DNA of 64,000 bases from positions 3,812,978-3,876,977 of the forward strand of contig NC_087377.1 in the NCBI RefSeq assembly GCF_963675165.1. The letters are read 5' to 3'. This DNA is from Halichondria panicea. Taxonomy: Eukaryota > Porifera > Demospongiae > Suberitida > Halichondriidae. Both the position numbers and the translations under genes were made by a program. Positions 1 through 13,500 of this stretch are shown in pieces (position 1 is the stretch's first letter; each line of letters opens with the position of its first letter). Under the pieces are notes generated by a model. It was not told where the DNA came from, made no database searches, and saw only the letters and a list, made by a program, of their open reading frames with translations.

Positions 1-540
1 TAAAATGGTTGTATTAAATATCATACCTGCAACGTCATTGAATACTGGTACTTCTCCACTGTTGTTCAACCCATATTTCAATGATGAATGGTCTCCTTCA
101 GCTTGTAGAAGCTTTTTGCTAGACATAGACATAATTAATAAACTTGGTAAAGATCGGTACATCTATAAAGTGCAGAACAGCCACAACATGCCATTAATAG
201 TCTAAAGGTCAAAGTAGATAATAACTTATTAAGAGACAAGATCCGTTAGTCTACTCACTTTCCTTCCTAGGCCCTAGCCCTGCCTCTGATCTAAAACAAA
301 CTAGACAAGAACGCCAGCTCAAGATCAAGAATAGGTAAAAAACTACTAGACTACAGTCTACTATACACTATACTAGCACTAGCTAGCTTTTTAGTATAGC
401 CTATATGTTAAACCATTCAATAACTATGTAGCTATGTACGTACATACAGCAGCTAGGAAAGAGTTGAATGATTGATCACATGTACACCTCCCAGCCCCTC
501 CCACACAAACCCCCCCCCCCCCACACACACACACAGAGCA
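1..540. other. 5' flank with no recognised gene
   Basis: No coding exon can be supported here. A poly-C run followed by a short CA repeat (about 511-535) lies immediately before the ATG of the CARD/Death gene, so it belongs to its 5' UTR or core promoter. The short open frame at 5-205 has no recognisable domain. Confidence 0.5.
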
Positions 541-1927
541 ATGGCTAGTCCGGAGTATACCACAATGATAGAATGTACAGTGGAGCTCACAGAGGACTTT
601 GGGAACAATCTACAAGAGATAGCGAGCCTCCTCCACTCGAAACATCTCATCTCCCCCTCAGTCAAGGAACAAGCACTTCACTCGAACCACGAACTACCGA
701 CTATGAGAGCAAACAAACTGGTATCAGTATTGACAAGCAGAGTTCAGATACAGCCTGAGGCATTCGAGCAAATCATAGAACTCATGGATCCGAGATACTT
801 CAGTTTGTCTCTGGCCGCTCTTAAAAGACAGTACAAACAAAATAGTAAGTATTATTTAAGTGTTATTAAGTTTATAATAATACATAATTTATTATTATAT
901 AGTTTATTAAAGTGAAGTTTGATTACGAAACGAGATACAGAAGTTTTATAACACCGTGTAGTGTAGTGTATGTGCATTCCCTAACAAATGCTTGCAGTGT
1001 GTAAGAATACATACAGGCCCTCAGGGGGGTTGTGTATAAGTACATTGCAGTATGTATAGACTGGGGAGTTTCCCAGGAAGACTCCCTAAAACACGCTTGC
1101 AGTAAACAAACAATCTTGTACTTGTACAGTGTCCCGTGTACATGTGTAATGCTGAGTGTATAATTATGGTATGTTACTGTTACTGTTTTTTGAAATTGCA
1201 GCCATTGATCATGACTCATCTCTGTGTATTTTTCACAGGTGGTAAGGACCTAAAGCTGCCAACTGCACCAAGCAACCCCACCACCCCACAAAATGGCTAC
1301 CACCACCAAGCACCACCTGGAACTGCACCTGAAATGCATCCCCCCCACCACCCAACGTACCACAATCAGACTAATGCCTACGAAGTCGCTAATAATGCAA
1401 AACAAGTTCTCAAACGCACAGATTTTTATAACGACGTACCTGGAGGACAAGGCTCAAGTAACTTTTTAAATCCTCGTTTTGAAGACGGGACAACGTACCA
1501 GCACGACCAATTATCACATTACACGACCCCTGCAACCACACGTCCGACAGAGTACCACACCGCGAGGGAGACTAACACACCCTCAGGGGATACTACGAAT
1601 ACCGCCCCCACTCTCGACTCAGTACCAGATGCAGATGAACTATTGTGGCTCGAGGGGAACGGTATATCTGTGCGACTAATCGCTCGAGTGGCTTCCGAGT
1701 GGGAAGATGTTGCACTCAACCTCGGAATACAGCGATACGTATTGAGGGCTATAAAACGTGATTATACAAAGTGTGAAGATGCGTGTACGAACATGTTTCA
1801 GCGATGGCTATTGGGAGATGGGAAGGGACCTCGTACCTGGGGGCGGGTGTTGACGGCACTCGAGGGGATTAACGACAATGAAACGGCGTACTTGATTAGA
1901 CAAGTGCTCGGGGAACACTCTCACTGA
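541..1927 (+). CDS. CARD-like plus Death-domain adaptor, two exons
   Basis: Two exons, 541-844 and 1239-1927, joined by a GTAAGT donor at 845 and a TTTCACAG acceptor ending at 1238. They keep frame (993 nt, 330 aa). The N-terminal ~100 residues look like a CARD/DED-type helical bundle: the segment MRANKLVSVL followed by PEAFEQIIELM resembles the second half of a CARD. A low-complexity Pro/Thr/His linker (about residues 103-225) follows. The C-terminal ~85 residues resemble a Death domain, with the W-E-D-V-A-L-N-L-G pattern, a C-x3-MFQRWL helix and TWGRVLTAL. Adaptors with two death-fold domains usually bridge receptors to caspases, kinases or NF-kB complexes, so a cytosolic signalling role is inferred. 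It is transcribed away from the minus-strand genes that follow. ATG 541 was chosen because the domain begins directly after it. The DED-versus-CARD assignment is uncertain. Confidence 0.75.
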
Positions 1928-2709
1928 TGGATTGATGTCAACTGTCGACTGTTTTAGTGTCGTTTGTGCTCATTTTGTCCGATTTTGATGTACAGTGCTC
2001 GGTATAATTATAGTATTAATGGCCGATCATACACGCGTGCAGGGATATGTACCGGACTATAATAAGACATGCAAGCTCAATCCTAGACTTTATAATTATA
2101 GTCAAGAGTTATAGTCTATACCACATTTTAGGCTATAATAATTATAAATAATTATAATAAGATTGGGGATTGAATAATAGCTAGCCACCACACCAGTAAA
2201 AAACATCCCATAGATGATTAATTCTGCAGTTGCTATAATTATATGATTATGGTCAAATAAACACCACAAACGTGGTAACCACGGAGATTGTTTAGTTAGC
2301 ATGCAGTATCACCTGATAAGGATAATTATATCACCCCATGCATGCACAGTATATACCTGTCGATCTCCAGAGGAACACATGCACACATGCACACATGCAC
2401 ACATGCACGACGTACCATTGTTGCCGTACGGTATGGTGCATGTGTTATAGTTTTATAAATTGTGACACAAGGCATTTCAGCAACAGCAGATCGAGTCTGA
2501 GACTATTATAATCTCGTTACGACAAGCCATGACGTAATGACCGTGAGTTTCTCTATAATAATTATTAATATAATATTATGAGTGAAGTATCAACAATGAG
2601 TATAGAGCTAGTGCAGCTATTATATCATTTTTTAAAAAGCAGTGAAGATTTACATTTCTAGCTCATTGTCAGCTATACAATAATTATGTCATAGTCTAAG
2701 GCAACTTGT
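1928..2709. other. intergenic, convergent gene ends
   Basis: The Death-domain gene (plus) and the hydroxylase gene (minus) converge here. An AATAAA at 2256-2261, 330 bp past the stop, is a possible polyadenylation signal for the plus-strand gene. A short tandem ACATGCAC repeat sits at about 2381-2408. No coding exon seen. Confidence 0.5.
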
Positions 2710-5700
2710 TCACTTCTTTTCTCGCCCCTTCCCCCAGAAGACGTCTTCCCCGTATTCTCTGTTAGATTGTCTCAGAGTCCCGTGGATCCTGTCAAACAGA
2801 GTAGAGTTGAATCCAAAGTTCACGTGAAAGTATCTGCAGAGAGAGGTTGAGGTAAGATATAGAGTGGTATGAGGTATGGTTAATAATAAATGTACATGTA
2901 GTGATCTAATTAAAAGAGGATATAGGTAGACCACTTTTCAATGGGTAGACCAACAGTGACTGTTATAAAGAGGTGGCCTGCTAACACAGGTCTAAACACA
3001 TAATTTTTATGTTATAATTATAATTATGAAGAGAAGTTTACACAAACGTACTTGTGGTGGTCGTCATGGAACATTGTATCGGGTTGCCATGGGAACCAAG
3101 ACGTCATTTTGATACCCGAGTGGTCCATCATTCCAAAGTAGTAGACATACACCAGTACAGACACGTACGGTAGACCATGGACTGCATGTGTGCATGTGTG
3201 TGTGTGTGTGTGTGTGTGGTGTGGGTGTGTAGTGTGGGTGTGTGGTGTGGGTGTGCGCATTTGTCATTAGCTACTATTAAATGCCATACATTCACGGCCT
3301 GTGCAGCATAATAATAATTTGCTCAATGTTGTGAAGGTGTAGGAAGCAATTTCTCAATGGGGGGGGGGGGCTCTAGTTTTTTAGATGGAAAAAGAGTAAG
3401 GCTATCTACATAGTGCAGCTTAGATAGTCATATCTACTTAATAACCTAGAAATAATGATGAGAGGGCTCCAGCCCCTGGAGCCTACCCCCCTTCCTACGC
3501 CACTGCAAGCTTAACAAATGGAACGAGACAGTAACACACTAACTTGGGAAACAATAGCTATACATGTACCACACAATAGAGCTTTTAAATTATTAGCAGT
3601 GTAACAGCTATTAATAGCATAATTATACATTGTACTTGCTCAGTGCTGTACAAGCTATATAGCTATTCAAACAATATTTTGATTTTTTGGAATGAAATGA
3701 GACAGCTATAGTAACTGACTTGGGAACAGGAAGAGTGGAGAGAGGATGAGGCTGTCATAGAATACCAGTTCAAATGGGCTCAGGGCAACCACGGAGTAGG
3801 CCGTGGGAGAGTGGTACCTGTGAAGTGTGCATGTGGGTATAGGGGGTGGGAGTGTGGGTGTGTGTGTGGGGGGGAGGTGTGTGTGTGTGTGTGTGGGTGG
3901 GGATAGCTAGGTCAATCGTTATTATGACAGAGAAGGGACACTACAAACAATGAAGCTATACTTACAAGGCATCATACATTATTTTAGCCAGCTAATAATA
4001 ATAATGCAAAGGCTCAGCTATTAATCGGTGCCTCAACATGTGTACTGTACTATATACACCTAGTATAACAGCACCAGTCCACATGCACAAATTAAAGAGC
4101 TTAACCGATATAACAGAGAGATCAACGGACTTGATCATTCGATCACAATGCAATACAGTACAAATGCACCAAAAGCATTATGTGTGCACTGCATGATTAC
4201 CTGTGATGTTGTTTGTGGCAGTTTCTATAAAACCAGGGCGTGTGCAGTAGAGCGTGTGAGTAGAAGGCCATGGCCTCAATCCACAGGAATATGATAACAA
4301 AGGACGAGAAGAAGTAGAGGTAGCCATATTCACTAATATCGAAATAGACAGTCGAGTAGTTTCCTACAAAATTAATTATGAGTGCATCGGTAATAATGAC
4401 AACACAACATTGGCTAAGATGACTAAATTGTAGTGTATTATTTGTAAGATTATTTATTTGTTCATTTGTAAGACTTACTGTATGGAATATAAATTATGTA
4501 GTTTGCATACCGCTCTATAAGAGGTAAGTGCAAAACACTTCCAGGAATTGTAGCAGATAATGTAGGAACTGAAAGATCGACACTGATAATTTCTAAGTCA
4601 CACAATCATCGTTAAAATAGTTTCTTATATCCAATAATTATATGTTCGATGTGCCCCTATACACACATTACTATAGTAAAGCTCTCACCATTGACCACCC
4701 AGCATGTTATAAAACCAGATATCGTGCCCGCTATCGTCATGTTGGTTGTCCCGACAACTATCTCGTGAATCTCATTGGACCGTGTGAGGAACCTGTGTGG
4801 CTGGCATTTCCACTCCTCGGGACTGTCTCTCTTCAAGGTGTAGAAATAGAGCTGAAAAAATCCGCACACCGCCTGCATAAGAAAGAATCATTGTCTCTCT
4901 AATTAATTTTACTCTCACTTGTAATGCTACTCTAATTGGTGTATAGCATATCACTAGAATATTTTGCTGGTGCATGAAAGAAAGAGCTAAAAAATCAGCA
5001 GACACGTTACGATATAACTATTGCAGTTTGGCAAGGATTTTACCGACTAATTTACGTTTTGCGATTTTATTGTTGCGAAGTGATCAACCCTCGCAAAGTT
5101 CGCATGTGTTTGATGCTTGCCTAGTAATAATTATGTGGCCCCCATGCACACTGTACACAGTGTAGCTACCGTAAAAATGTCTTATTAAGGCGCCACTCTA
5201 ATCTTAGCGCCAACTTGAACAATCTAATTTCCGTGGTTCTAATTGGCGCCAAATGAAGCCATCAAAGCTATTTATCCTGCAATGTCAACGTGGCAGCCAC
5301 TCTACATGCATGAGGCGCTAGGTTTTAGTTTCTCTGTTCTATTGTGAAAGAAAATCAAATTAATTGTTTATGGCGCCTTTATTACACTTTTTACGATAAT
5401 TATTGCTTGACTTATGTTTTCTCTGATGAGGTTTGCATTTCAAACATTAACAGTTGTATAGTAGTTGCATGGACTGGTAGTGTACTGTAAAGCAGTATTA
5501 TAATTTATAGTGTAACCTGTCTCTATTGTGGTGTCCCTATAAGCAGGTCACCCTCTGTAATACAGCCAGGTTAATGGCCTCAAAGTCTCCATAGCATGTG
5601 TTTGGACCTGTGTTAGCAGACCACCCTCTATATAATACAGCCAGGTTAATGGCCTCAAAGTATCATAGCATGTGGTAATTTGGACCTGTGTTAGCAGGTC

Positions 5701-7299
5701 ACCTCTTTATTACAGCCTATTGTTGTTGCTAGAGACCCTAAACATATATAGGTGTATGCTTCTTTAATTATTCATAGAGTGGACGTGACAAGAATAATTA
5801 ATGATTAAAACATACTCATTGTGCATGTGACATTGAATATTGCACCTAAACTGGTTGAGCTGATATTCATAGCTGGAATGATACAAGTAAACACAGTAAT
5901 TGCCTATTGTGGTTAAGAGTATGTATAGCGTATAACCATACAAAAAGGGGTGACCTTTCTGTGTACAAACGCTAGTTTATTTTGTTCTTTACTGCATGGT
6001 TGTACAATCATGTGCATGTCATATAGAGGGTGGCCACAATAATTATTATATAGACAGTTTTCACTTCCAGGCTATAATACAGAACTCTGCAATACTAAAC
6101 TTGCAAATAAATTAATATCTGCAAATAATTACCTGATACATGATTTGTGAAGAGGTGACAGCAATTCCAACAAAAAACAGCAGGTCCTTCATGTTATAAC
6201 TATCGGGCAGTTGCAGATAGTCAGGCAGTAGTGGGTCATACTTCCCTATCCTGAGGGACGTTGCTGTCATGGTAACTGACTCGTTAGCAGTGTCGTTGGC
6301 GTTGTCTAGGGGTGATTGGTCAATGGTGGGGTCCACTGTTGTTAAGTAGCTCTTGTATAGAAATATAGCCACCAGAGCCAAATCTCCTGTACAGAGTGTG
6401 TGTGTGTGAGGGGGAGTACAGTTCGTATAGGGTGGTTAGTGAAAATTAATGATAAAAACTGCAATTTACAACTTTGGTAGGTGTGTAAATCAACTCTCTC
6501 TTAATTTGCTCCAGGTGCAGCAGAGGGATAGAGTCAATACTCTGATAGATGCATAGGCCAGCTACAAGAACCACAAGCGCCCATCATGCATTACAAAGAA
6601 CTGTTATGCAGTATTGATGGACTGATTAGCGTACTAAATGGAGAGTGGAATTTTTTTCTTAAGGTAAACATCAATTGTAACACAGATAACACACTTAGCT
6701 AACATGCACACTCTCAGCAAGACAAAGAAACATATCTACAGAAATAATGGAGAGTGAATTTTGCTGTCCAAGACAAACAACAACTCTATCACACTCTCAG
6801 CTACACCAACTCCAAAGAGAGAGACATGTTCACACACGTTCCTCACATGCACCGTACCTCTCAGGGAACAGGCCATGATGACGGCTGCAGCAGTGAGGGA
6901 GATGACAGCCACATGACGAAGGTAATCCTGGAAATGCTTGAACACTCGACTAACCAGTGACGATGATTTGACTGTAACGTGTAAGGCAAGGAAATAGACA
7001 AGTGCAAATCTAACTATGACAGGCTGAGGATTCAGACTTACTACATTGTATATAGACATTGTAGCTAGTCTTAAGTATTTACTATATAGTCTTGTGTCAA
7101 TGCATAATTTCTGTCCTCTATAGACAGCTAAAGATCTAGATCTACCTTGTTTTGGTAAACTTCCAGATGCCAGCTTGTGGTCAGCCTCCTTTGACTTTGT
7201 TTCACCACACAGGCCCTTCTCTTTGCCACTCACTCTCCTGCTGGCTTTGGAGGTCTCCAACTCAATCAAGCCTACGACCTTGCTGCTTCTTAGCATCAT
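2710..7299 (-). CDS. fatty acid hydroxylase / sterol desaturase family enzyme, 8 exons
   Basis: Reading down the minus strand the exons are 7299-7146, 6971-6858, 6386-6133, 4872-4689, 4363-4201, 3817-3720, 3181-3052 and 2833-2710. All have GT-AG introns and they total 1221 nt (406 aa). The three histidine boxes of the di-iron membrane hydroxylase family are visible: HALLH (about residues 272-276), HKQHH (285-289) and HDDHH (361-365). The last is followed by KYFHVNFGFN and FDRIHGTLR, the usual C-terminal block. Hydrophobic segments around residues 70-95, 155-170 and 255-270 fit an ER multi-pass protein that oxidises a lipid or sterol substrate. The exact substrate cannot be read from the sequence. 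The Met-Met start at 7299 is the first in the exon. A GTGCAG just upstream could instead be an acceptor for a 5' UTR exon. It lies downstream of the zinc-finger gene on the same strand. Confidence 0.85.
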
Positions 7300-7375
7300 A
7301 TCTGCACCGTGTGGGTATATATAGCTTGTAGACTCACACCAAGGCACGTCCACAGTATAGATCTAGTCTAGAATT

Positions 7376-7387
7376 TTTATTTTTATT
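7376..7387 (-). terminator. putative polyadenylation signals of the UBAN/zinc-finger gene
   Basis: Two overlapping-spaced AATAAA hexamers on the minus strand (7376-7381 and 7382-7387) lie about 130 bp past the stop at 7516. They lie before the next minus-strand gene starts at 7299. Position fits 3'-end formation; this is inferred from the motif alone. Confidence 0.45.
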
Positions 7388-7515
7388 TGCATGAAGTGGA
7401 AGTTCCACACCCACACAATCATTTGAACATAATTATGGATTTCACAATAATAACAGTCACACAATAATGAAGGCACATTATATATAGTTCTAGTCTACTG
7501 GACATATTAATTTGT

Positions 7516-10500
7516 CTACTGTCCATTACAAGTGTTCACATGTTTCCTATACTTCTGAATCTCCCCCACTCTAAAGTTACGCCTACATAGAGGACAGATT
7601 AGGTTCGGGTCAAACGGAGCATCGGGTGCCATCGATTCCAACTCATCCCCTTCATGGATAAGAAACTTGGCAGCGTCTTTGATGTCTTGGTCTATGCCTT
7701 GAAGCAAAGTGTGTTCATTCGCTACTTGTTTGGGCCGTTGTGTCTTTGGTTTAGAGTTTTTTCGTGGTCGGGGTATTGGTTGAAATTTTAAAGCTGGTTG
7801 ACCTGTAAGGGTTGACTGACCCCTTCCAGTGAGTGGAGGGATTTCTTGATGAGAATTCTTTAGCTCTTGACCACTTTCAGGTTGACCACTTTCAGGTTGG
7901 CTCTCCCTCTGCAGTAAAGTGAAAATAAGTGTAGTGGAGGCCATACAAATATACTCAAATGACACTAAGGTGACAGCCAATTAATACAGACAGCATGTTA
8001 CTGAGACTATACACTGCATGGACAATGAATGAATTAACAATCAATACATGCATGACAGGGTGTCATACAGGATTTTGAAGTAGATGGGGAAATAAGAATT
8101 TAAGTAACCAAAACATTTTGCTAAAAAAAAGGTCAACTATTATTTCAATACACTGTTATATAAAATTGCCAGCTATGGACAAATTTTAGGGGGGAGGAAT
8201 TGGAGCTAGAGGGGGATATCCCCCTTTCCCCCTGTATATGACACTCTGTATGAGAACACTCACCATATAAACAGGAGAGACTGGTTGTCGGTGTTGCGGG
8301 GACTCCAGTCGACTGTTGATGGACTGATGTGGTAGCACTGGGATCTATATATACAGTAATCACAGACATAACGCTCGCATTAGCTTGCTCAATCTGTATA
8401 ACCAACAACATAGATGTTAACACGCCGAGGCAATCAACAATGTGCAATATGTAACTACATCGATTCTACTGTGATGCACTAGCATGTAATAGGGGGTGTG
8501 GTCAAACATTTTGACGCGTGCCCAAACATTTAATCCTAGATGAAACCCTGCATACATACGTACATTGAACTGTTGAACGTTATGAAGTAAGACTGACATC
8601 CGAAATGCAAAATGTCCCATACATTGATTAATGGGGCAAACAACAATAATACCTTGTCAATGCTGAAAAGAGGAATTGCTATCGAGTGCTGTGCGAGTGT
8701 TCCCTTCAGCTTCTCAATGGCTTGGTAGCAGGTCTGTACAGGAATAAGAAAATTACGATCACAGCATGCAGTGGTAGACTAATGTACATGCATGTAGTAC
8801 ATGTGCATGTACACGTATGTATCTAAGGTAAAACTCCTCGACACAAATTTACACAAGAAACGTACGTTGCATTTGTCCATTAGCTCACTGCATTTTGATT
8901 CGGCTGCTAGTAGTTTTTGTTCCACCTCTATTCGTCTGTCAACCTCGATCATCACAGCCTTGGGAATTTCCCCACCGTATCTAAGTTCCTGTAGTTCTCT
9001 TTCAAACGCTTCAACTCGTCTTTGAGATTGGATTAAATCCGTACTAGCAGCAAGCTTATCGCTCTCTGCAGTTGCTTTGGCTTGCTCAATCTATGTAACC
9101 AAAAACACATGTGTATTGCTCTAAAATCATGGCTCAAAAATATGAAATCAGTTTGTGTACAACGTTCATTTAACACTGTTACAGTAGAACCTCGATCCAA
9201 ACACCTTGGTGTGCAGGCCGGATAACTGCATGAATATGCCGGATAATCGAATAGATAAACCACGCCTTCATCCACCAACTTTATTGATAAACAGCAGTGC
9301 CACATGGTTGTCTGTGCATGCGCAGAAGATAAGCATGCCTGTCTCCATAGTAATAGCTACAACGCGCGCATGTGCATTTAAGGGATACGCCATTTTCTGA
9401 ATTATTCATTAAAAAGAAAATTGCCAAGCCGGATAATCGAGGTTCTACTATAATACTGTTGTTAAACGTTGATACATGTACAGCGTACTTATAATACCCT
9501 TGATTGCATATGAAGCACACATACATGTAAATAATGCACACCTACATGCAGTGTTAGAAATAATTTTTATTGACTGTATATGGTCAAATGTCATTCCTGG
9601 TCATACTGACCGGACACATGCAGGAATGCATGGTCATTCTAATTAAACGTCCAGTCAATTATGACCGCGATAGCAGTGAGAAATTTCTAACACTGACATG
9701 TACAGTGTATAGATGATTACTGTTACATGCAGTAGTAAATTTACCTGATACTGATTGTCCTCTTCCATGGTTTTAATGAGCTCAAGGCGTCGCTGCAGCT
9801 CCTGCTGTGTCTTCAATAGTTTAGTATTGGCCTCCTCCACTTTGGCTTTGAAACTGTCCGTCTGTTTCTTGTACTGCTTCACTTGAGCCGTCTTTGCCAT
9901 GACCTCATCGTGAAGCTTTGCTGAGTCAGCGAGGGACACTTCCAGCCTCTGGCGAGCATCTTGTAGTTTGGCTATCACAGCTTGTTTTTCTCGTTTCTCT
10001 GTCTCAGCTTCTGCCATATATTTTCTGAGTTGATCAGACAGAGCATCGTTTGTACCAAAAGTTTGTTCTCGAGCAGCACGTTCTTCTTCAAAGTCTTGTT
10101 GGTACTGAAATGCCTGCATTTACAGTTGAGCCTCGGTTATCCGAACACCTTTGTCCCCGGGCCCATTTGGATAAGTGAAATATTCGGATAATCAAAACAT
10201 GCCAGCTGGCTTCTTTTTGCCAGCCACGTGGGCAATTTCCTACTGCGCATGCTCAGATTGCACTATGCTCTAGCATTCGGATAATCGAGGATTCGGATAA
10301 CCGGGATTCGGATAACCGAGGCTCAACTGTAGTAGAAATGTTAGTAGAAATTGCCTAGACTTAGCAGTAGTACAACGATTATAAGGCTGGTTTCTATAAA
10401 CTCTGACGGACTTGTAATTATAATTTAATGACAACCATACATTTATATTTACATTGAGTGCCCTCCCCCCTCACAGTATGAAGGTACTATATGTACATGT

Positions 10501-13500
10501 ACCTCCCCGGATGCATTTGTCTTTTAAAGAAAACTATAAGACATCTAAAATTGTGGGAAACACAAAATGTATACACCCACTTGGATCACATTGTGTGAAG
10601 ATCAATTCTTCAGTATCCAATTAGATTCACTAAAACTACATGACTGCATTCGACTGCATTTGAAACCAGGGGTCTCAATTGTATTCCCCAAGGGCCAGGG
10701 CACAGCCTAGTCGGGCGCCGCCGCCCTCTACCGTTGCCCGGAAGGAGGTCGGGAATCAAGCCTATATATCCACAGTTTTGTTTTGTTGGTGGAATTCCAC
10801 CAGATTGCAGTATATCAAGTGGATTGATCACACCCACTCAACTTTACCACGTGTGATTTTTCACACATGGGATTGACTGAGAGGCGTGACCAACACCCAC
10901 CGTTATTCGCTAGCACCCACACATAATGAATGATTTCATGATACTATTGCGTAACAGGCCAGAACAAAACTGTGGATAGGCTTGATTCCCGACCTCGGCA
11001 CCTGACTAGGCACAGCCGAGGGAATAGAGGTTAGTACAAACAATACACACAGCAGATGTCCACCACATACAGATACATGATGCACTATGAACACCTACAT
11101 ATATATAGAAGCTGTTAATCTAACCCATTTACAACTGAGTACCAGTATTAGTAAACACTCTTTGATCCCTGCTGTGCATTTTCACTGTGCATGTTTTGTG
11201 TGCTTGTGCGTGCTTGCACTTGATAAACATAAAACTGCCCTCACACCCTTGATATTCAGGGTACAAACATGTACATAATTATAATTTATGTGTTGCTTTA
11301 CAAAATAGGCATGTGCACAGTTCCTTTAAAAAATTAATTACTGTACAAGTCATGTGCTATAGCTATAGAGCACTGAAGTGCTACCCTCGGCTGTTGATAT
11401 GAATAAATCTATAAAAATCAGCGAAGTGTTCAGAATATTAATAAAGATGCAATTCTACTTTTAGTAGCCAAAACATCATATCCGGCTGTACATTGAAAAC
11501 CTAGTTCTGGGCAGCCATCACTGGCCAGTATACGGGATATAGCGAGTGGCTGTACTTCAGGGTGAGTTTTGTGCAGTAAACATCTAGCTAGCAATCGTGT
11601 AGCAAACTAAATGGCCGGTATATCGAGGTGGTCGTACTTCAGAGGGCTGGAATAGCGAGAGTCTATTGTATACCCGTGGCCGCCCACGCACGCCTCGGGT
11701 AATTATGCACAAGCAAATAAATAAAGGACTTACTTTCTCCAACTGTCCTTTGTAGCTGTGTTTAGAAGCACGCAACTCGACACTTTGTAGAGCCAAAACA
11801 TCACGTTCTTCATTGGAATCTCTCAATCTTCTCTTCAGTGATAGATTCGCTTTACCAAGCTCAGTGATTCTGTTGTTGAGTCTCTCCACTCTTTTCTCAT
11901 GTTCTTTAAGTTCAATCTGTGGAGCAATTGACATAATTATACATTTCTAATTAGCAAGAATGTACATTTACGGGGGAACATACAGAGTGCATGTACATGC
12001 AGTATAATGATTATTATGTTACAACATAATTATAACATGGTCTGTAGATCGAGTACAATGCATGCATGCATGTACATGAGAGGTCAATACACAATGTAAC
12101 AACAAGACTTCAATTATTAATGGACTCATCAATAACGAACTCATCATACTTTAAACAGATTCACTTCAGCCGTGAGTAGCTGTATCTCTTGTGGATCTTC
12201 TTCTGCTCCCATTTGAACAGTTGACTTATCTTTAAGAGATGATACAATACTTTGGGACCTTGCAAGGTCTCTCTATAGGGATCCAGTGATAAAACAACGA
12301 TGATCAAATGCTAACTGCCATTGAATTAGCCAATATTTTTACAGACACATGCATGAGTATTATACATGTATACTATAATAAGTCAGGAGCTACAGCATGG
12401 CATAAACAATATACATGCATGCATGTATACCTTCACAGAATTATGGTTTGTTTGCTCAGCCTCAAACTCCAGCTTTAGAAGATTCAAGTCATCTTCAACC
12501 CCTGTCTTCTCTTTCTGAAAATCAGCAATGGTATATAAAACACACATTAATTAGTGTATACATAATTATGTTATAGTTATAACACGGGCACGAGGGATGT
12601 ATGGAATATATTGCACTGAAGCACGAGGGTGTAAGCCCCGAGGGCTGAGTGCAATATATTCCATACATCCCGAGTGCACGTGTTATAACTAATTTATATC
12701 CTGAGGGCATAGCAACATAACACTGGCTTAGTAACACAATATGAACAGCACAAAAAAATGACAAAGACAACTCTAGACACAGCTCCATCTCTTCTCTCTT
12801 CTAGACGCCAGTATATGCAGCGTATAAGATTGGCATGACCGACGAATGGCTTGATACAAAATTGTTGGAGTTCCAACGCTGAAACCACTGCAAAACAGCC
12901 CCACCCCACTACTGCTGCAAAGAAACAGCCGCACCCTACTTACTACTGCTGTGAAGAAACAGCCCCACCCCACTACTCAGTGTAACTGCTGCTTGAACAG
13001 CCCTCCACTATCCTCGGCATCACAATCAAGCCAAAGAAGCTCGCCTCTACACTGCTGCAAAACAGCTCAAGCCCCCAGCAAAAAGAGCCGCTTCTAGTGC
13101 TATGGTGAAGCAGAATTGACATGCATCATGAATTAAGTCGAGGACTAGGTCTAGGAACACAGAATCTTCCACAAAATGAGCCTTGGACAATTTTAAAACC
13201 TGCATGGTTGCAAAGAAGAAACTCCAGCAGTGTTGAACATGCATTCCTGCATGGCTGGACTTACTTTGATACTTGTTATTTCTCATGATACAATTTAATT
13301 GTCTGTCTAATGCCAGAGGGGCGTTTTGTGGTTAGTGCATTATTAGTGCATTGACTTTCAGCAGTGCATTATGCTGCATAATTATTGCACTTGGCAACAA
13401 TAACGTAGCAAGGGGATATAAATATATATATAGTTACAGTGCAATGTACCCTGAGGTCTCTAAGCTCTTCATTGCACATGACTATCGCCTGATGGAGCTC

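Noticed and set aside
3024-3267. His/Thr-rich N-terminal parts of two overlapping minus-strand frames
   Set aside because: They come from translating the CA repeat; only the part below 3182 is a real hydroxylase exon.
7316-7323. TATATATA as a TATA box for the hydroxylase gene
   Set aside because: It lies only 17-24 bp upstream of the ATG, too close for a start site before the coding sequence.
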